From NCBI GenBank assembly GCA_016714225.1, contig JADJNS010000009.1, positions 186,001 to 250,000 of the forward strand: 64,000 nt of DNA, given 5' to 3'. Source of the stretch: Archangiaceae bacterium. GTDB lineage: Bacteria; Myxococcota; Myxococcia; Myxococcales; Myxococcaceae. A model generated the notes under the pieces. It was not told where the DNA came from. It worked only from the letters and a program-made list of their open reading frames with translations, and ran no database searches. Numbering within the stretch: position 1 is the stretch's first letter; each line of letters begins with the position of its first letter. Shown piece after piece: positions 7,910-16,242 of this stretch. A program made the translations under genes and the position numbers.

Positions 7910-9292
7910 TCAGTCGCTGCAGGCCTCGTCGCCGCTGCCCAGCAGCTCGCGGGTGACCGGGGCGGTCTCGCCGAGGCGGTGGCGAAAGAAGAAGACGTAG
8001 AGCTGCGAGAGCCGCTGGTCGGGGTGCTCGCGGTTCCATTGCCGGCACATCCACCTCACGGTGTTGGTGCGCGCGAGGGCCTGGGTGTGGCCCTGGGCCG
8101 AATTCGCCGGCCAGCCGACCACGGTAAGGTTGGCGAACAGGTGGCGCCACCGCACGTCGGCCCAGCGCAGCATCGGCGGCGGGTCGACGCTCGAGGTGAA
8201 CCAGGGCACGTCGACCGTCACCAGCGCACCGGCGGCGGTGCGGCCCTGGGCCCAGAGCCAGCCGTCGCTGACGTGGCCTTCGGCCTTCGTCGGAGCGAAC
8301 ACACCCCACCACTGCTGCAGCCCGAGCGCGCGCGCCGGCACGTTGATGAACGCCGGGAGCGCGAAGTGCAGCACGTTCTGCACGCACAGCAGCGCCGCGA
8401 GCGCGAGCCCGCCCAGCGCGAGGCGAGAGAAGCGGTCGGGAGCAGGCGCGGGTGACGTGGGCTTTCTCCACACCGCCGCCGGCAGGAACATGAGCCACGT
8501 CGCGACGCACAGCGCTGGAAACGTGCCGATGCGAATCATCGACCACATGCCCAGGTGCAGCGCCGACATCGCCACCACCACCCCGACGCGCCACCGCGGC
8601 CTGCGCCAGAACAGCACCAGGCAAAGCGGCCCGAGCGCCTCGATGGCCAGCGCGCCCACCGTGCCGAGCTCGAGCAGCGAGGGGTACTGCGCCAGCCACT
8701 GCGCGAACCCGGTCTGGTATCGCCGCATGTGGGCGACGTTCTCGAGTGCCTGCAGCGAGGTCCACCACGGTGACTGGAGCTTGTGCACCACCGAGCTCCA
8801 GTAGACGAGGAGCACCTGGGCGGTGAACGCGACGGTGCCCGGGCTGCGCACCAGCGGCACCACCGCCTCGCCGCGCGGCCGCCGCTCGAGCGGGAGAAAA
8901 AGACAGAAGAAGAGAAGCAGCCGGCCCAGCTCGTCTTGCCCGTCGCGCAAGAGCGGGTTGCGCGCGCACAGCGACAGGTAGAGCAGCCAGGCCACTGCGT
9001 TGGCGAGGCGGGCGTGAAAGCCGGCGCCGAACGCCACCAGCGCGAGGGCGGTGAGCGCGAAGAGCGCGCCCTCGAACCCGGTGGCCCCCGAGAGCAGGTG
9101 AAGGCTCCACGCCTGGTCCCACTGCGAGAGGGTGTAGGCGTCGCGGGGCAGGGCGCCGGCGTCGGAGTAGTGCGCCTCGAGCGAGCTGAACCGCACGCCG
9201 AGGTCGATGAGCAGCAGCGCCGCAATCGACACCCGCCCCAGCGCGAGGCTCTTGGCGTTGAAGGTGAAGACCGGTTCCGGCGCTCGACCCAC
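7910..9292 (-). CDS. HTTM-domain (vitamin K-dependent gamma-carboxylase-like) integral membrane protein
   Basis: A 460-aa membrane protein starting at GTG. The N-terminal half has the HTTM domain layout: ALGRVSIAALLLIDLGVRF, then a YSDAGALPRD loop, several hydrophobic helices, and LLRDGQDELGRLLLFFCLFLP, typical of bacterial HTTM proteins. About eight transmembrane segments are visible to residue 320; the C-terminal 140 residues are soluble and begin with the AFINVPARALGLQQWWGVF stretch typical of the family. The eukaryotic relative carboxylates glutamate, but most bacterial HTTM proteins have unknown function. It converges on the SYLF gene and diverges from the tetR gene. Confidence 0.8.
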   Translation of the reverse strand: MGRAPEPVFTFNAKSLALGRVSIAALLLIDLGVRFSSLEAHYSDAGALPRDAYTLSQWDQAWSLHLLSGATGFEGALFALTALALVAFGAGFHARLANAVAWLLYLSLCARNPLLRDGQDELGRLLLFFCLFLPLERRPRGEAVVPLVRSPGTVAFTAQVLLVYWSSVVHKLQSPWWTSLQALENVAHMRRYQTGFAQWLAQYPSLLELGTVGALAIEALGPLCLVLFWRRPRWRVGVVVAMSALHLGMWSMIRIGTFPALCVATWLMFLPAAVWRKPTSPAPAPDRFSRLALGGLALAALLCVQNVLHFALPAFINVPARALGLQQWWGVFAPTKAEGHVSDGWLWAQGRTAAGALVTVDVPWFTSSVDPPPMLRWADVRWRHLFANLTVVGWPANSAQGHTQALARTNTVRWMCRQWNREHPDQRLSQLYVFFFRHRLGETAPVTRELLGSGDEACSD

Positions 9293-9305
9293 GGCGAACG
9301 CATTC

Positions 9306-9337
9306 TCGCCCCTGGGCGCAGAGGCGTGTGCCTAAAA
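9306..9337 (+). promoter_or_regulatory. Promoter-like element shared with 12485-12516 (copy 1)
   Basis: A 32-base stretch that matches 12485-12516 at 24 positions by hand alignment, including an identical TCGCCC start, the 10-mer AGGCGTGTGC and TAAA near the end. It lies in the gap before the TetR gene. A-T-rich TAAAAC in an otherwise G+C-rich gap could be a -10 region. Function is inference. Confidence 0.35.
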
Positions 9338-9412
9338 CGTCGCTGCCGCGCCGGTGCAGCGGGGCCCGGCGCCGCCCGTCTGTCGCACCGGCGAGGTAGT
9401 GTTCGCACGTCG

Positions 9413-10105
9413 ATGGCGAAGCGGAGAAAGCCCCGGCGGCCTGCGCGCCCGCGCGATGGCGCCCAGACCAAGCTCGCGCTGCTGCGCGCCGCCGAGAAGC
9501 TGTTCTCTGCGCGCGGGGTCGACGCGGTGTCGATGCGCGAGGTGAGCGTCGCAGCGGGGCTGCGCAACAACTCGGCGGTGCTGTACCACTTTCAGTCGCG
9601 CGAGGGCCTCATCGACGCGGTGCTCGAGCGACATGCCGACCCGATTCAGGCGCGCTACGTGGCGCAGCTCGAGCTGCTCGAGCGCCAGGGCCCGGTCTCG
9701 CTGCGCACGCTGCTCGAGGTGCTGATTCGGCCCCTGCTCGCCAAGCTCGACGACCCCGATGGGGGCTTCGAGTTCGTCTCCATCTCGGCGCAGCTGACGG
9801 TCAACCCCTCGCTGCCGCTGTTCACGCGAGCCATCGCGTCGAGCAGCCCGGGGGCGGTGCGCATGATGGAGGCGATGATGCCGTTGGTGCAGGTGCCCCC
9901 CGAGCTGCTCATGCTGCGCACCGATCGCTTCAGCAGCGTGCTGTACAGCTCTCTGGTGGCCTACGCGCGCGAGCGCGACCCCGACCCGCTGCGCAGAGAG
10001 CTCTTCTTGTCCGACCTGGTCGATACCCTGACGTCGATCTACACCGCTGCTGCTTCACCCCAGACCCAGGCGCTGCTCGACCAGACCCGCGCACGCCCCG
10101 GGTGA
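9413..10105 (+). CDS. TetR/AcrR family transcriptional regulator
   Basis: A 230-aa DNA-binding regulator. The basic N-terminus is followed by the TetR helix-turn-helix: LLRAAEKLFSARGVDAVSMR, then EVSVAAGLRNNSAVLYHFQS and REGLIDAVLERH. The remaining helices form the ligand and dimerisation domain, which is not conserved enough to suggest an inducer. The ATG at 9413 was chosen because the HTH follows at the usual distance; the frame stays open upstream but encodes no domain there. A TAGTGT -10-like box lies 10 bases upstream. The divergent HTTM gene is a possible target. Confidence 0.88.
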   Translation: MAKRRKPRRPARPRDGAQTKLALLRAAEKLFSARGVDAVSMREVSVAAGLRNNSAVLYHFQSREGLIDAVLERHADPIQARYVAQLELLERQGPVSLRTLLEVLIRPLLAKLDDPDGGFEFVSISAQLTVNPSLPLFTRAIASSSPGAVRMMEAMMPLVQVPPELLMLRTDRFSSVLYSSLVAYARERDPDPLRRELFLSDLVDTLTSIYTAAASPQTQALLDQTRARPG

Positions 10106-10121
10106 TTTCGAGCGCCGCGCC

Positions 10122-12302
10122 TCAGGGGGCCAGCCCGAAGAGCGAGGTGCGCACCTTGCGCGCCTTCGAGTCGTAGGCCTCGACCACCCACCCGCGGTGG
10201 GGCTGGCCCGCCACGTCGTCGTTCACCGGCGCCGACGCGTAGAGCAGAAAGCTGCCGGGGCCGACGCCGGCGGCAGCGTAGGCCGGCACGGCGATGGGCT
10301 CGTTGGTCGCCGTCTCTTCGCGCTCGCCGACCTTCTTGCAGACCGAGCGGTAGAGAATGGTGCCGTCGGGGGTGATGCGGTCGATCTTGTCGGTCTCGTG
10401 GCAGTCGAGCACCGGCACCATGTAGTGCTCGGTGCGAAACGTGATGCGGGTCAGCTCGCCGCTCTTCTCGACCGCCTTCACCACGCCGGCGGGCAGGGTG
10501 CCGGGGCTCATGGTGTTGCCCAGCTCCAGCTCGGGAGGGGCGACCGGGTTCGAGTCGGGCACGAACGGGCCCTTCGCGTCGGCGGCCGCCCCGCGGCGCG
10601 CGGACGGGTCGAAGCCGCCCTTGGCCCCGGCCCCAGAGGCCGTGGCGTTGTGGGCGTCGAGCAGGGCGAGGTACGCAGCGGTGAACGGCCCGCGCACTGG
10701 CACCGAACGCTCGGCGTAGTAGCCGAACACCCTCGCGGCGACCGGGGCGTCGGGGTCCGACAGCGCGCACAAGGTCAACTTGTACGAGAGCAGACCGTCG
10801 AGGCGCAGCTCGGAGAGCGACGCGGTCTGGCCCTTCACCGCGGCGGCCAGGTCTGGGTAGAGCTTCGCCGCGCAGCCCTTCAGCGAGCCGGCCCGCTTCT
10901 GGTCTTCGAGCGAGAGCGCGACCTCGATGGCCGACCGGGTGTTGCTCAGCGAGGCCACGAAGGCCTGCGCGCCCTTCTTGGGGGCCTCGAGCAACACCGC
11001 GGCGCTGCGGGCGCGCGCCTCGGCCTCGAGGGCCTTCATCGCCCGCGCCACGCCATAGAACGTCTCGATGGCGTTGAGCGCGCCGAGGTCGTTCAGCTTC
11101 CACCCCGACAGCTCGCTTTCGAACTTCGCCGGGTCGAGCGCGAGCACCGCGTTGGCGACCGCGAAGCCGGTGAGGCGGCCGTCGTTGCTGTGAAAGCCCT
11201 GGGTGGTGAGGGTGTTGGCCAGCACCGCGGCCGCGAGCTGTGACGAGATGCCGTTGGGCACGTCGATCGCGTTCAGCGGCACGCCGTTGGCCTGGTCGAC
11301 CAGGCGGCCCGGGCAGCCCAGACCGAAGCGCTCGAGCGCGCGAGAGAAGCGGCCCTCGAGCGCCCCGGTGTCGAGGCTTCCGAACTGGGCGCACACGTCT
11401 TTCTGCTGCCGGGCGACCGCCTCGTTGCCGGCGACCACCAGCGCCGCACCGAGCTTCATCAGCCGTTCGTTGGTAGCGGCCGAGAGGCCGAAGCGGTTGC
11501 TCAGCGTCTGGCGGAAGTAGGCGACCCACTGCTGGCGCAGCGAGAAGTCGGGGTCGAAGCACGAGAAGGTGACGGCGTTCATCAGCGGGCGCACTCCGAT
11601 GGGCTCGGGGTCGTTGAGCCCACCCACGTGGTAGTTCGAGTAGACCTTGGCGAGCGCGGCTTCGACGCCTTCGCACCAGGTGGGCTTCATCGCGGCGATG
11701 GGCTCGACCCCAAGAGCGCTCTTGAGCTCGGGCACCTTGTCGGCGACCTCGCCGCGCAGCCGGGCGAGCCTGGCCGCGGTGATGTCTTCCTGCAGCTTCG
11801 AGTACCAGGCGTCGCGCCGGTCTTCGTAGGGCTTTCTGGCCGAGGGGTCGAGCCTGGCGATCACCCGGTCGAGGTCGTCGCGCAGCCGCTTGATGGTCGC
11901 GGCGTCGAGGCTGTCGAGCCGCTTCTTCTCGGGGTCGGTCTGCTCCTGCACCTTCTGCAGCCGCTTGTTGAACTCGTCGTCGGCCTTGGCGGCCGAGGCG
12001 CTCGAGGTGCCCTCTTTCGCCGCGTTGACCAGCGCGTCGCGGCGCGCGGCCAGCGCGTCGGCCGCCGCGGCATCGACGGCCTTGAGCGCCGCCATCGCTT
12101 CGTCGAGCTCGGCGATGTCTTTGTCGAGCTTGTCGGGGTTCTTGCGGCTGAGGTCTTTGGTCGGGTCGTAGCTCTTCTCGAAGCCGTCGAGCTTCTTCTC
12201 GACCGTCTTCCGTGCCTTCTCGGCCTCGGTGGGCTTGCTCAACGCGGGTACGGCGACGAAGGTCACGGCCAGGGCGGTCGACAGCCAAGCGGAGCGCGTC
12301 AC
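10122..12302 (-). CDS. Large exported protein with N-terminal coiled-coil region, unknown function
   Basis: A 726-aa protein with a GTG start and a good upstream GGAGGG site. It has a signal peptide (AWLSTALAVTFVAVPALS). Residues of about 25-220 are charged and Ala-rich with heptad-like spacing, predicted to form coiled coils or long helices. The middle (about 230-560) is helical and contains scattered Cys, and the last 200 residues are richer in beta structure (ITFRTEHYMVPVLDCHETD). I recognise no family. No lipobox or sorting tail is seen, so it is probably periplasmic or released. It stands alone between a TetR gene and the surface lipoprotein locus. Confidence 0.7.
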   Translation of the reverse strand: MTRSAWLSTALAVTFVAVPALSKPTEAEKARKTVEKKLDGFEKSYDPTKDLSRKNPDKLDKDIAELDEAMAALKAVDAAAADALAARRDALVNAAKEGTSSASAAKADDEFNKRLQKVQEQTDPEKKRLDSLDAATIKRLRDDLDRVIARLDPSARKPYEDRRDAWYSKLQEDITAARLARLRGEVADKVPELKSALGVEPIAAMKPTWCEGVEAALAKVYSNYHVGGLNDPEPIGVRPLMNAVTFSCFDPDFSLRQQWVAYFRQTLSNRFGLSAATNERLMKLGAALVVAGNEAVARQQKDVCAQFGSLDTGALEGRFSRALERFGLGCPGRLVDQANGVPLNAIDVPNGISSQLAAAVLANTLTTQGFHSNDGRLTGFAVANAVLALDPAKFESELSGWKLNDLGALNAIETFYGVARAMKALEAEARARSAAVLLEAPKKGAQAFVASLSNTRSAIEVALSLEDQKRAGSLKGCAAKLYPDLAAAVKGQTASLSELRLDGLLSYKLTLCALSDPDAPVAARVFGYYAERSVPVRGPFTAAYLALLDAHNATASGAGAKGGFDPSARRGAAADAKGPFVPDSNPVAPPELELGNTMSPGTLPAGVVKAVEKSGELTRITFRTEHYMVPVLDCHETDKIDRITPDGTILYRSVCKKVGEREETATNEPIAVPAYAAAGVGPGSFLLYASAPVNDDVAGQPHRGWVVEAYDSKARKVRTSLFGLAP

Positions 12303-12484
12303 GTCGGGGGTCCCTCCAAGAGCGGGTGATGAAGTCAGGTGACTTCGAGACCATATCGCATGATTACTCGGTCGAGGCCCCGCTCATGTCGAGCGCGGCC
12401 CTTCGGGGGGGGCAACCGACGCGAGGTCTTCACATTGAAGGTCGAGGCCGGTGGGGGCACTTGACCCGAGGCGAGGGGTAATTG

Positions 12485-12516
12485 TCGCCCTTGGTTCGAA
12501 AGGCGTGTGCTTAAAT
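12485..12516 (+). promoter_or_regulatory. Promoter-like element shared with 9306-9337 (copy 2)
   Basis: Second copy of the 32-base element. Its TTAAAT end overlaps the first ATG (12515) of the following lipoprotein gene. If TTAAAT is a -10 box, translation would have to begin at the in-frame ATG at 12524 on a leaderless message. Confidence 0.35.
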
Positions 12517-14137
12517 GTTGCTGATGCGGCAGCTCGCCAGCTCCCTGCTCGTGGTGGTGGGCATCGTGTCCACGGGCTGCTCGGACTCAGGGCTGTACGC
12601 GGTCGGAGCAGGTGGGACCACCGGCCCCGACCGCGCCGAGATCATCGGCCGCGCCTGCGTGCCGATCGCCAGCGGCACCTCTTTTCCGGTCAAGGTGCTC
12701 TACGAGATCGAAGGCGGCGGCATCGTCGACCGCATGGCGGTGATGCAGATTACCGACACGCTCAATTCGCTGGCCGGCCGCTTCTCGGACCCGTTCATCA
12801 ACTTCGAGCTGGTGGCGTACCACTCGCTGGCCACGGGCCTGCAGGGCAAGTTCGTGCCGGCCTCCGAGCTGGCGCCGGCCATCACCAAGTACTCGGCGTA
12901 CAACGAGACCGGCCCCATCTCGATGCGGGCGCCGCTGAAGCTGGCGCGGAGCCTGCTCTCGGGCGACATGATCACCGGCTGCCGCGGCACGGTGGCGCGC
13001 ACCCGGTACCTGGTGGTGATGCTCATCTACTCGGCCGACCAGAGCTGCGCGAACCCCGACTTCAACGCCGGCATCGACGCCGAGTGCAACGCGTACATCA
13101 ACCTGAACCCGCCCGACTTCAACCAGTGCAGCACCTGCGAGCTGACCCACCGGGTCGAAGACCTGCGCAAGCTGGCGCAGCAGTACGGCGCGGGTGAGGT
13201 CTCGGTTCAGCCGGTCTACGTGCGCGCCACCGCCGACGTGACGGCCCGCTTTCAGGCGGCGGCGATTGCCCGGGCCGGCGGCACCGAGCTGATCGAGACC
13301 GACCCGGCGAACCTGAAGAACACCCTCAACAGCATCAACTACGCCTCGCTGCAGCGCTCGCTGAAGCTCAAGCGGCTCATCGCCTTCAATCGCAACACCG
13401 TCTCGCGCCAGGGCGAGATGCTGGTCGACACCGATGGCGATGGGCTGCCCGACAAAGACGAGCCGAGCTTCGGCACCGACCCGACGGTGGCCGACAGCGA
13501 CGGCGACAACATCAACGACGGCATCGAAGTGAAGATGGCGATGAACCCGCTGAGCTACGACACCATCAGCGGGTGCGGCGCGCTCGACGACACCGACGGA
13601 GACCGCCTGTTCGACTGCGAAGAGCGGGTGCTGGGCACCGACGCGTGCATCACCGACACCGACGGCGACGGCCTGCCCGACTTCGTCGAGTACCACACCG
13701 GCACGAACCCGCTGGTGGCCGAAGACCTCGACGACTCCGACCGCGATGGCCACACCAACGCCGAAGAGGTGCTGGCGCATACCGACCCCAACTCGGCCGA
13801 CATCGCCTACTCGCAGCAGCGCGGCTACGGCTACTTCGTCAGCGAGTTCGACTCGGCGGGCAAGCCGCTGCTCACCGAAGATCAGCGCCAGTGCTACGAC
13901 ATCGACGCGTACAACCTGAGCCTGGTTCAGACCGAGGCGCGGCTCACCGCGCTGGGGCAGGTGCCGCGGGGCAACAACGAGCTGTACCTGTACTTCATGG
14001 TCGGCCGCGACAACGACCCGCGCGGCACCGGCATCGGCTCGCTCTTCGCGACCACGATTCAGTTCATTCCCCCCGCCAGAAAGCGCCCGAAGGGCATTGT
14101 CCAGGTCGTTCCAGAAGACTTCGTTCTGGGTGAGTAG
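12515..14137 (+). CDS. Lipoprotein with degenerate VWA-like domain and TSP3 calcium-binding repeats
   Basis: A 540-aa predicted lipoprotein with signal peptide and Cys22 in VSTGCSDSG. An N-terminal module begins GRACVPIASGTSFPVKV, matching the start of the VWA domain in two paralogs downstream, but the metal-site motif DxSxS is replaced by EIEGGG. Residues of about 300-440 hold five or six TSP3-type repeats (DTDGDGLPD, DSDGDNIND, DTDGDRLFD, DTDGDGLPD, DSDRDGHTN), which bind calcium in related proteins. The C-terminal about 100 residues start QCYDIDAYNLSLVQT and share a CY(D/S)...N pattern with the paralogs. An AAAGG lies 11 bases before the first ATG; the ATG at 12524 is an alternative. Surface adhesion is inferred; such proteins recall the myxobacterial gliding lipoproteins, without proof of orthology. 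Confidence 0.75.
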   Translation: MLLMRQLASSLLVVVGIVSTGCSDSGLYAVGAGGTTGPDRAEIIGRACVPIASGTSFPVKVLYEIEGGGIVDRMAVMQITDTLNSLAGRFSDPFINFELVAYHSLATGLQGKFVPASELAPAITKYSAYNETGPISMRAPLKLARSLLSGDMITGCRGTVARTRYLVVMLIYSADQSCANPDFNAGIDAECNAYINLNPPDFNQCSTCELTHRVEDLRKLAQQYGAGEVSVQPVYVRATADVTARFQAAAIARAGGTELIETDPANLKNTLNSINYASLQRSLKLKRLIAFNRNTVSRQGEMLVDTDGDGLPDKDEPSFGTDPTVADSDGDNINDGIEVKMAMNPLSYDTISGCGALDDTDGDRLFDCEERVLGTDACITDTDGDGLPDFVEYHTGTNPLVAEDLDDSDRDGHTNAEEVLAHTDPNSADIAYSQQRGYGYFVSEFDSAGKPLLTEDQRQCYDIDAYNLSLVQTEARLTALGQVPRGNNELYLYFMVGRDNDPRGTGIGSLFATTIQFIPPARKRPKGIVQVVPEDFVLGE

Positions 14138-14295
14138 CGGTTGAAACGGCTGCACGGGCCCGCTGCCCTTGGGCGCGGCCAACACGGCCACTCCGCGCGC
14201 TCCTCGCAGCGGTTGAAACGGCTGCACGGGCCGATCTCTTCGTTGCCAGCTTACGGTGCGTGCTCATGGCCAACTGCGGCCACTCCGCGCGCTCC
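14136..14295 (+). repeat. Partial tandem duplication downstream of the VWA-like lipoprotein gene
   Basis: A 25-base unit beginning AGCGGTTGAAACGGCTGCAC occurs at 14136-14160 and again, identical, at 14208-14232. The segment between them (CAACACGGCCACTCCGCGCG at 14180) recurs with one extra base near 14270-14295. The first copy starts inside the stop codon of the preceding gene. This looks like a degraded tandem duplication of about 72-90 bases. I see no gene in 14138-14658 other than these repeats, the dispersed repeat at 14375 and the leader of the next gene. Confidence 0.6.
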
Positions 14296-14374
14296 GCGCT
14301 GGCGCCTCGACCTCGGCCCGTTCGCTCGTTTCAACGTGCCGAGCTCGGTTGCAGCACCCTTGGGGGAGTGAACT

Positions 14375-14487
14375 TCGAGCGCCAAACGCGCCCGCGCCCG
14401 CGCCCGCGCCCGGGATGCGGCCCGGGAACGGTCGGTCGAAGCCCGCAGCCCGAAGCCCGGACCCCGACGCCCGTCCCCCGGCTTCTG
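14375..14487 (+). repeat. Dispersed intergenic repeat, copy A (inverted copy at 53435-53534)
   Basis: About 110 bases with three parts in fixed order: a short TCGAGCGC start, a run of GCGCCC hexamers, a GATGCGGCCCGGG-like link, and degenerate GAAGCCC heptamers, closing with GCTTCTG. The reverse complement of 53435-53534 has the same parts in the same order with near-identical sequence. Both copies are intergenic. Confidence 0.7.
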
Positions 14488-14599
14488 GTGTGGGTCACTT
14501 CTGATCCGTAGCCATCACCCCCCGAGCAGTTGGGTGCTCGCCCCCACAGCGCACCTTTCACAACAAGCACAACCGCTCGAAAGCACGCGATCAGAACCT

Positions 14600-14619
14600 G
14601 GATCAGCGATTGCTATTGG
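14600..14619 (+). promoter_or_regulatory. Conserved upstream box before tandem TSP3 gene 1
   Basis: Twenty bases beginning GGATC and containing TTGCT match 16191-16210 at 15 positions. Both boxes lie about 50-60 bases before the start codons of the two tandem TSP3 genes, outside the near-identical duplicated block. A shared promoter or regulator site is possible. Confidence 0.25.
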
Positions 14620-14658
14620 TCGAGCCCGAGGTCTTTCCGAAGCAAAAAGGAGCTGGTC

Positions 14659-15990
14659 ATGAACGCAAAGAAGAACATCGCAGTAGGGGTCGCAGCACTC
14701 GCGGTGCTGTTCGGGCTGCCTGCGCTGGCGCAGAACTCGGCGGACAACCCGGAGTGCCTGGGAGACGACTGCGGCGCGCCGGCGACGGTGGGCGGCGGGT
14801 GCTCGTGCAGCTGTGGGTGCAGCGTGTGGGTGGCGTACACGGACGACGGCAAGACGCTGGCGTACACCGACGACGCTGACGGCGACGGCAAGAGCGACAA
14901 CAACGACAACTGCCCGTTCTCGTCGAACCGCGACCAGGCCGACGGCGACGGCGACGGCGTGGGCGACACCTGCGACAACTGCGCGGTCGGCTCGAACGTG
15001 GCGCAGCTCGACACCGACGGCGACGGTCAAGGCGACGTGTGCGACGGCGACATGGACGGCGACAGCGTGGCGAACGCGGTCGACAACTGCCCGGGCATTC
15101 CGAACACGGACCAGAAGGTGACGATGCCGGGCAAGCGCGCGAACGGCGACATCGGCGACGTGTGCAACGACGACGACGACTTCGACGGCCACCCGGACGG
15201 CGACGACAACTGCCCGCTGTTCGCGAACTCGGTGCAGTCTGCCCCGATTCCTCGGGCGTCACCTGCAACTTCGACGGCGACCAGGACAACATCGGCGACA
15301 ACCTCGACAACTGCCCGGGCAAGCAGAACCCCACGCAGACCGACACCGACGGCGACGGGCTGGGCGACGCGTGCGACCTCGACCAGGACAACGACGGCAT
15401 CTTGAACAAGGCCGACAACTGCTCGACGGTGCGCAACCGCAACCAGCTCGATGACGACGGCGACGGCCAGGGCGACCTGTGCGACGCGCGGTACTGCGTG
15501 GTGGTCGACCCGACCAGCCCCGACAGCTGCCTCGACCCGAAGCTCCCGTTCCAGGTGCACGGGGGTGGCTTCATCACCCTGAAGAAGGGCGAGAAGTTCC
15601 GCCTGCCGCTGTTCGCGAACCGCAACGGCGCGGCCATCGAGTACACGTGGACGATTCCCTCGGGCGGGCGGCCTGCCGGCTCGGTGGCGGCCATCGAGAA
15701 CCCGAAGGGCGCGGTGACGATGTCGCGGCACTGGCAGTACGCGTACCAGGACGGTCACGTGCCGACCTTCACTGCTGACGTCGACGGCGACTACACCCCT
15801 GCAGCTCTCGGGTCACCTGGTGTTCCCCGACCGCGCGTACCCGGCCTCGGACACCTCGACCAGCGACCTGCACCTCAAGGCCGAGCCGAGCGGTGGCAGC
15901 GCCTGCAGCGTGACCGAAGCCTCAGCCTCGCTGATGGGCCTCGCGCTCGCCGGCCTCGCGTTGATTCGCCGCCGCACCGCCAAGAAGTAA
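14659..15990 (+). pseudogene. TSP3-repeat MYXO-CTERM-like surface protein, tandem copy 1 (two compensating single-base indels)
   Basis: Starts at ATG 14659 after AAAAAGGAG. A signal peptide (ending ALAQ) is followed by a CSCSCGCS motif (nt 14799-14822) and seven or more TSP3 repeats (DADGDGKSD, DGDGDGVGD, DTDGDGQGD, DMDGDSVAN and others). Next comes a beta-rich domain (GGFITLKKGEKFRLPLF) and a tail GGSACSVTEASASLMGLALA plus RRR, a MYXO-CTERM-like anchor. Compared with copy 2, one C is missing at 15250-15251 and one C is extra at 15796-15799. Between these points the normal protein lies in another frame, and frame is restored for the tail (443 codons overall). Without the indels it would be an intact calcium-binding surface protein. 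Both sites are in C runs, so sequencing error is a live alternative. Confidence 0.65.
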
Positions 15991-16049
15991 GCGGCCTCTC
16001 GTACAGCCCCTCCAAGCCGCTTCCGCGGCCCATCGGAAACCTCGCGAAG

Positions 16050-16085
16050 CCCCCCGTCAGCCTCGAGCTGGCGGGGGGTTTTCGT
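16050..16085 (+). terminator. Rho-independent terminator after TSP3 gene copy 1
   Basis: A 12-bp stem (16050-16061 with 16067-16078, one G-T pair) closes a CTCGA loop and is followed by TTTTCGTTTTT. Strong stem plus T-tract makes this a convincing terminator. Confidence 0.85.
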
Positions 16086-16190
16086 TTTTGGCGCGCCTGG
16101 GGGCCGAACCCCACAAACCCGTGGGGGGAGTCCTCCCCAGCCTACCTTCGAGCATGCGCGCAACCGGCCGAATCGGCTGGAGCGCGAGTT

Positions 16191-16210
16191 GGATCGCCGG
16201 TTGCTCTAGG
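16191..16210 (+). promoter_or_regulatory. Conserved upstream box before tandem TSP3 gene 2
   Basis: Counterpart of the box at 14600-14619 (15 of 20 positions). It lies 52 bases before ATG 16243 and after the terminator of copy 1, so copy 2 probably has its own promoter. Confidence 0.25.
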
Positions 16211-16242
16211 GAGTCGCGATGCTTTTCAACCGGGAGAACGCG

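Noticed and set aside
14136..14232. Possible CRISPR-like repeat pair
   Set aside because: Only two copies of the 25-base unit, no third repeat and no cas genes; better explained as a partial tandem duplication.
14880..15480. Short-period DNA repetitiveness in the TSP3 genes as a non-coding repeat array
   Set aside because: The periodicity follows the DxDGDG codons of calcium-binding TSP3 repeats within a coding frame.
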